Of a stretch of 22,878 nucleotides of DNA, positions 22,808-22,878 are shown piece by piece; the first letter of the stretch is position 1; the number at the start of each line of letters is the position of its first letter. The DNA lies in NCBI GenBank assembly GCA_964626405.1, contig CAZVFE010000027.1:1-22878 (forward strand), in the 5' to 3' direction. This stretch comes from CAZVFE01 sp964626405 (GTDB lineage Bacteria; Bacteroidota; Bacteroidia; Cytophagales; Spirosomataceae). The position numbers were made by a program, and so were the translations under genes. Below the pieces are notes generated by a model. That model did not search any database and was not told the DNA's origin. It saw nothing but the letters and a program-made list of their open reading frames with translations.

Positions 22808-22878
22808 TTTATTGATTTAATTTAAAAATTAATTGGTTTAAAATTAATTAAAATAATTGAAAATTTTGTAATTTAAAG

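Overview
The window is AT-rich chromosomal DNA from a member of the Bacteroidota, most likely a Cytophagales-type marine or aquatic bacterium (Cyclobacteriaceae-like). The support is: a GldC gliding-motility protein; the long, insertion-bearing form of IspG; a type III and a eukaryote-like type II glutamine synthetase side by side; a Bacteroidota-type acyl-CoA desaturase; and promoters of the form TTTG-N19-TAnnTTTG instead of the E. coli pattern. I see no insertion sequence, prophage, CRISPR array, tRNA or rRNA. Almost all of the sequence is conserved, housekeeping-type genes, so the unusual material is in the intergenic DNA.

Layout. 1-1056 (minus): a pterin pair, a 6-pyruvoyl-tetrahydropterin synthase-type protein and GTP cyclohydrolase I, the latter cut by the window edge. 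1190-3758 (plus): a Tat-exported GH109-like oxidoreductase/glycosidase followed by an FHS-type sugar permease, suggesting amino-sugar use. 3834-9930 (plus): ispG, a 62-residue membrane protein, a thioredoxin-like lipoprotein, gldC, cinA and an orphan 2-oxoacid dehydrogenase E2, ending in a strong terminator. 9989-14299 (minus): desaturase, rsmE, an acidic unknown protein, and type III glutamine synthetase (read in the order glnN, unknown, rsmE, desaturase). 14538-15548 (plus): type II glutamine synthetase, divergent from glnN. 15618-16916 (plus): mtaB. 17003-19500 (minus): outer-membrane porin then ammonium transporter. 19825-20172 (minus): 2[4Fe-4S] ferredoxin, divergent from a LuxC-like acyl-CoA reductase (20288-21319). 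21288-22807 (minus): trpS then a PAP2 phosphatase.

The genes at 12-19 kb form a nitrogen-acquisition block: a porin for passage through the outer membrane, an Amt channel for the inner membrane, and two unrelated glutamine synthetases that fix ammonium into glutamine. No PII (GlnK/GlnB) gene accompanies the amt gene, so control may lie in the DNA. Upstream of the porin-amt operon, TTTAAAC cores recur at exactly 52 bp (about five helical turns), and two of the units also share a TAAAAAATAGGGTAAA core. They sit just upstream of a readable -33/-7 promoter. A related box overlaps the promoter of the type II glutamine synthetase.

The second structural oddity is a 20-bp perfect RNA hairpin (one G-U pair) whose 3' arm ends in the ispG start codon. 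Third, mtaB has its -7 box so close to the ATG that its mRNA is probably leaderless or nearly so. These three intergenic observations are the best candidates for something undescribed; no wholly novel protein system is evident.
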